This document shows, one piece after another, positions 29,163 to 33,253 of a stretch of DNA of 33,253 nucleotides. Under the pieces are notes generated by a model. It was not told the DNA's origin. It ran no database searches and saw nothing but the letters and a program-made list of their open reading frames with translations. The position numbers were made by a program, and so were the translations under genes. Source of the DNA: a bacterium (GTDB lineage: Bacteria; CLD3); NCBI GenBank assembly GCA_020850775.1, contig JADZEA010000009.1, forward strand, positions 1 through 33,253. Reading direction: 5' to 3'. How positions within the stretch are numbered: position 1 is the first letter of the stretch; every line of letters starts with the position of its first letter.

Positions 29163-29666
29163 ATGAAAATTTCATTAATTGTTGCGGTTGCAAAAAACGG
29201 AGTGATTGGCAAAAATAATTCATTGGTTTGGAGACTTCCGGCGGATTTAAAACACTTCAAAAACCTGACAACAAACCATTCAATTTTAATGGGAAGAAAG
29301 ACTTTTGAGGCGATTGGCAAGCCTTTGCTGAACAGAAAAAATGTTGTAATCACGAGGCAAAAGGACTTTTTTTGTGAAAATTGCTTTGTTGCAAATTCTT
29401 TGGAAAATGCTTTGGAACTTTGCAAAAATGACGGTGAAATTTTCATAATTGGTGGAGCGGAAATTTACAAACAGTCTTTGGATTTAGTTGAAAAAATTTA
29501 TCTTACAAAAATTTATGAAGATTTTGAAGGTGATACTTTTTTTCCTGAATTAAATGAAAATAGTTGGCTTGAAACTTCAAGGCAAGATTTTTTACCTGAC
29601 GATAAAAATTTATTTTTTTACAGTTTCATTACACTTGAAAAAAAGAGGGAAAATGCTCAAGACTAA
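29163..29666 (+). CDS. folA: Dihydrofolate reductase
   Basis: ISLIVAVAKNGVIGKNNSLVWRLPADLKHFKNLT, ILMGRKTFEAIGKPLLNRKNVVITR, IIGGAEIYKQSL. Start ATG 29163. Confidence 0.96.
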   Translation: MKISLIVAVAKNGVIGKNNSLVWRLPADLKHFKNLTTNHSILMGRKTFEAIGKPLLNRKNVVITRQKDFFCENCFVANSLENALELCKNDGEIFIIGGAEIYKQSLDLVEKIYLTKIYEDFEGDTFFPELNENSWLETSRQDFLPDDKNLFFYSFITLEKKRENAQD

Positions 29667-31089
29667 AATTCCGCGTGAAGCAAGACTAAATCCAAATTTT
29701 AATGAAAAAGCCTTGCCAATCATTTTAAATGATGGTTCTGAAAAGGAACTCAAAGAAATTTGCCAAAAGTTGATTGACGAGAACAATGAATTTTATGCAA
29801 AAATTGACCTTCTTAGTGTGATTGACAGGCTCAATCACATTGAAGGAGAAATCCGGAAATCAGTGATTAACAGGAGCGAAATTGCAAAACAATCCATTCG
29901 TGCTTTAATGACAGGCGAACATCAGTTTATTTTTTCAGCTCCCGGAGTCGCAAAATCTTTGTTTACGAATCAGCTTTTTGCCTATTTTGGCGGAGCGGGA
30001 GTTTTTTCAATCCAGCTTTGTCCCGATACTTCACCGGACGATCTTTTTGGCGGTTACGACATTGAACGGTTCAAAAAAGGCGAAATTTATCACAACGTTG
30101 AAGGTTCAATAATTACAAATCATTTTGCTTTTCTTGATGAATTTATGGATGGAAATGACAAACTTTTGCGTTCGCTTTTGGGTGTTTTGCTTGAGCGAAA
30201 GTTCATTTCCGGGCATCAAACCGAGAAAGCAGTTCTTCACACAGCGATTGCAACTGCAAATTACATGCGGCAAACGGAAACGACAGAAGCATTACTTGAC
30301 AGATTTCTTTACAAATCTTACATAAATCCTATGAAAGATATGTTTACTTTGTTAAAAATTGACCAGGTTTACAATGAAAATGAAGGCAGAGTAATTAAAC
30401 CCGTAAAAAATGCAGTTATTGATTTACGGGAAATTACTTTTATTAAAAGGCTACTTAAAAAAGAGGTTGAAGCGAAACAAATTACAATTCCAATTGAAGT
30501 TGATTTTCTAAAAAACCTGATTGCCGTTGCTTTTGAACAGGAAATGAAAAAATATCGGGATAAATTTTATCTTTCACCGCGAACAATCACAAAAAGCAAT
30601 GATTTACTCAAAGCAAACGCACTTTTAGATGGAAGAATGACAGTAAACGAAAAGGACGTTGAGAAACTTTACTACCTTTTTTGCACACTGAACGAGCCTC
30701 TTGACGAAGATAAAACGCTTTACTCACAGCATCTTTTTGAAGTTACGGCACAAAAACGCAAGCAATACTTTGAGTCAATCAAAAATGAAATCACACCTTT
30801 AATTTACATTGTTGAGTTTTTACACAAGGCGGAAGTGAACACGGAACTTTTGAAAGACCCAATAACTTTTATTGAAGATTCTGCCAAACACAGCATTTTT
30901 AAGGATTTGTTTGACAGGTTGGTTTTAGCTTTCGGAGCAAACGAAAATATTGATTTTGACCCGAAAGCTAACAAGAAAAAACTGCTTAACTTCATTGAAA
31001 ACATACATTCAAACTACTCGGAAGTTAATCAGTTTAAAGATAAAACGGCTGCTTTTGTAAGTGAAGTTTTTGAAAGAATCAAACTTTGA
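29652..31089 (+). CDS. MoxR-family (RavA-like) AAA+ ATPase
   Basis: Start ATG 29652 with SD GAGGG (track start 29554 is an over-extension into folA). Walker A-like SAPGVAKS, DTSPDDLFGGYDIE, Walker B HFAFLDEFMDGND, TANYMRQTETTEALLDRF. Confidence 0.9.
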
Positions 31090-32615
31090 AAAGTGAAATA
31101 AATAAAAAGAAAACCAATTTCTTTCTTGAAGATGGTTTTCAGGAAAACAAAGGAATTAAAAACGATTCACCTTACCAAAATCTTTTCAAAAAAATTGCTC
31201 ACTTTTCACCTGAAGTTTACGCAATTTTTGACATTGCAAGGATAATTAATGGTGGAAACTCACCTTACGGAGAGGCTTTGACAATTTTACAGGATGAAGA
31301 GGAAAGTTCACAAAAACAAGTTTTGCACAACGTTTCCCTGACTGACACAAAAAATACAGGTAACGAAGAAAATTTTGTGGAAATTATGACAACTCTAACG
31401 GAATTTCCAAAAATTTTGAAAAAACAATTTATGTTTCCCGATGAAATTTTTATGCAAAAACTCATTTTTAAAGATTTGCTTGTTCATAAAAGTTATTCTC
31501 CGCAAAAAACAACTTCATTTAATGAAATGTTCAAGGAGCTTTCAAGGCAAACTCCCGAAAAAGAAGCACGCAAACAACGAACTTACATCCTTTTGGATAA
31601 CTCAAAATCAACTGAAAAACGTAGTCGTTTGCTTTTAGAGAAGGCAATTGCTTTTTCGTTTTTGGAAAACAACAACAAAGAACACGGCGAAGTTTACTTT
31701 CGTACTTTTAACCACGAACTCGGAAGGCTTTTTCTCTCAAAAAACCCTGCTCACTACAAAAAAGTGCTTAATCGTGGCTTAATTCCTGTAATTCCTGAAG
31801 GAAGCACGAACCTTCAAAATGCAATTTTACAGGCGATTGAAGACATCAATTTTTATTCAATTGACACAAAAGCTGAAATGTTAATTCTGACTGACGGACT
31901 TACTTTGGTTGACCCTGAAGCAGTTCGTGAAAAAAGTAAGGGGATAAAAATTCACGTTGTTTTGATTGGAAACGATGAAATTTATCTTTCTGACGAAGAA
32001 TTTGATTTAGAGTACCAAAAAATTAACCGTAAAAACTTTGAAAAATTAGACCAAAACCTTTCAAACGAAGAAATTGAAAAACGCAAACGTGAGCACAAAA
32101 AAAAGTATTTTTCTAAGGAAAAGGTAGTCAAAGAAATTAAGGAAGAACGTTACAGAATGCTTCACCGGTTGGTTTTGGAGCATTCCGGAAAATTTATTCA
32201 CATTGACGACCTGCCTCCTGACCTTTTTGATTTTGAAAAAATTATACAAAATGTTCAAAATGAAATCCAAACACTTGAGGAAAAACTCTTGAGCGGAAAT
32301 TACACGCCAAAGGAAAAGGAAGAGTTTTTGGAACAGTACCTTGCACTGAAAAATTACATTAACGGGCTTAAAAAAAATCGTGGAAAAACTGCAAGCCAAC
32401 AAGAAAAACTTGATGGTTTTAGCAAACAAATGAAAAATTTTATTCAAAACAACGAGGTGATTTTGGATTTAATCAGGGAAAGTAACACAATTTTGCAAGG
32501 TTCTTCAAAAGGAATGAACTCAATGCAGGAGATGAACTTACTGATGCTTTTCAAACTGCTTTTTCACAAAACAAAAGTTTATTTTTTTGAGTTACTTTTC
32601 AAAAAAAGTTTGTAG
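31086..32615 (+). CDS. VWA-domain protein with MIDAS motif (ViaA/CoxE-like partner of the MoxR ATPase)
   Basis: TYILLDNSKSTEKRSR (DxSxS), PEGSTNLQNAI (T), LILTDGLTLVDPE (D): full MIDAS; starts at TTG overlapping the ATPase stop (TTGA, 4 nt); charged coiled-coil-like C-terminus. Confidence 0.88.
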   Translation: MKSEINKKKTNFFLEDGFQENKGIKNDSPYQNLFKKIAHFSPEVYAIFDIARIINGGNSPYGEALTILQDEEESSQKQVLHNVSLTDTKNTGNEENFVEIMTTLTEFPKILKKQFMFPDEIFMQKLIFKDLLVHKSYSPQKTTSFNEMFKELSRQTPEKEARKQRTYILLDNSKSTEKRSRLLLEKAIAFSFLENNNKEHGEVYFRTFNHELGRLFLSKNPAHYKKVLNRGLIPVIPEGSTNLQNAILQAIEDINFYSIDTKAEMLILTDGLTLVDPEAVREKSKGIKIHVVLIGNDEIYLSDEEFDLEYQKINRKNFEKLDQNLSNEEIEKRKREHKKKYFSKEKVVKEIKEERYRMLHRLVLEHSGKFIHIDDLPPDLFDFEKIIQNVQNEIQTLEEKLLSGNYTPKEKEEFLEQYLALKNYINGLKKNRGKTASQQEKLDGFSKQMKNFIQNNEVILDLIRESNTILQGSSKGMNSMQEMNLLMLFKLLFHKTKVYFFELLFKKSL

Positions 32616-32636
32616 TTAAAGTTTTTTTGGGGTTAG

Positions 32637-33253
32637 CTAAAACTCTCCGACTTTAAAGAATTCCGTTACAGAATTAATTCCACAAACTTTTGCTTCTTTA
32701 AGCGTTCCGTGAAAAAGTAACTTACCTTTTTCCAAAAAAATAATTTCGTCAGCAATTCTGTGAATGCTTGCAAGTTCGTGAGTAACCATTACGATTGTGA
32801 TGTTCAGTTGGTTTTTCAGTTGCAAAATCAGTTCGTCAAGGTTTGCTGAAGTTAACGGGTCAAGTCCTGCTGAAGGTTCGTCACAAAACAAAATTTCAGG
32901 GTCTAAAGCGATTGCACGAGCTAAAGCAACACGTTTTTTCATTCCGCCTGAAAGTTCAGAAGGGAACAAACCGGTTGCGTGGCTAAGGTTTACAAGTGAA
33001 AGTTTGCTGCCGACCATTCTGTCAATTATTGTTTGTGGAAGGTTTGTGTGTTTTTCAAGCGGAATTGAAATATTTTCAGCGACAGAAATTGAGTTTAACA
33101 AAGCTCCGTTTTGAAAAAGGACACCAACATTTTTCAGTAATTCGTTTTTTTCATTTTCATCAAGTTCACTGATTATTTTTCCAAGCATTGTGATTTTACC
33201 GGAAAAAGGATTAATCAAGCCAATGATATTTTTTAGCAGGGTTGATTTTCCGC
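32637..33253 (-). CDS. ABC transporter ATP-binding protein (MlaF/Ttg2A-type), partial at the right edge
   Basis: The reading frame continues to the window edge as GKSTLLKNIIGLINPFSGKI (Walker A part); LSGGMKKRVALARAIALDPEILFCDEPSAGLDPLTS, VTHELASIHRIAD. The ORF-track start at 33218 is artificial. Confidence 0.9.
   Translation of the reverse strand, partial: GKSTLLKNIIGLINPFSGKITMLGKIISELDENEKNELLKNVGVLFQNGALLNSISVAENISIPLEKHTNLPQTIIDRMVGSKLSLVNLSHATGLFPSELSGGMKKRVALARAIALDPEILFCDEPSAGLDPLTSANLDELILQLKNQLNITIVMVTHELASIHRIADEIIFLEKGKLLFHGTLKEAKVCGINSVTEFFKVGEF

Noticed and set aside
29554-29651. Upstream extension of the MoxR ORF in the supplied track
   Set aside because: Overlaps folA in another frame; ATG 29652 has a good SD (AGAGGG) and begins the conserved protein.
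32061-32447. 128-aa minus-strand F/L-rich ORF
   Set aside because: Antisense to the K/E-rich C-terminal region of the VWA protein, which automatically gives F/L-rich reverse frames.

Overview
Low-GC (by eye mid-30s %) bacterial chromosomal window that looks like Bacteroidota / Chlorobi / Ignavibacteria-type DNA. This lineage guess rests on gene content only: propeller sensor, fused E1, HemC-HemD fusion, large outer-membrane barrel. Left part: a near-complete haem pathway. hemA, hemCD (fused), hemL, hemH, hemE, hemN and a hemG/hemY-type gene are on the minus strand, with hemB divergent. They are flanked by a partial two-component-regulator propeller protein and a small membrane protein on one side and a di-haem cytochrome c peroxidase lipoprotein on the other. 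Middle: a PIN-domain (VapC-like) toxin/antitoxin pair, a stand-alone molybdopterin oxidoreductase, a fused alpha/beta 2-oxoacid dehydrogenase E1, miaB, hisS, and an 1160-aa putative outer-membrane beta-barrel protein. Right part: a tight xerD / AAA-ATPase / 144-aa protein unit (minus strand), then a plus-strand run of 8-oxoguanine-deaminase-like amidohydrolase, thyA, folA, a MoxR/RavA-type ATPase and a VWA (MIDAS) protein, ending in a partial Mla-type ABC ATPase. Observations most worth following up: a very strong apparent depletion of GATC (two sites found by hand in 33 kb), the uncharacterised AAA-ATPase + small protein unit ahead of xerD, the MoxR-VWA pair coupled to nucleotide-metabolism genes, the barrel protein with a duplicated motif, and a perfect 10-bp inverted repeat in the divergent hemA/hemB intergenic region. 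No rRNA, tRNA, CRISPR array or transposon was recognised.
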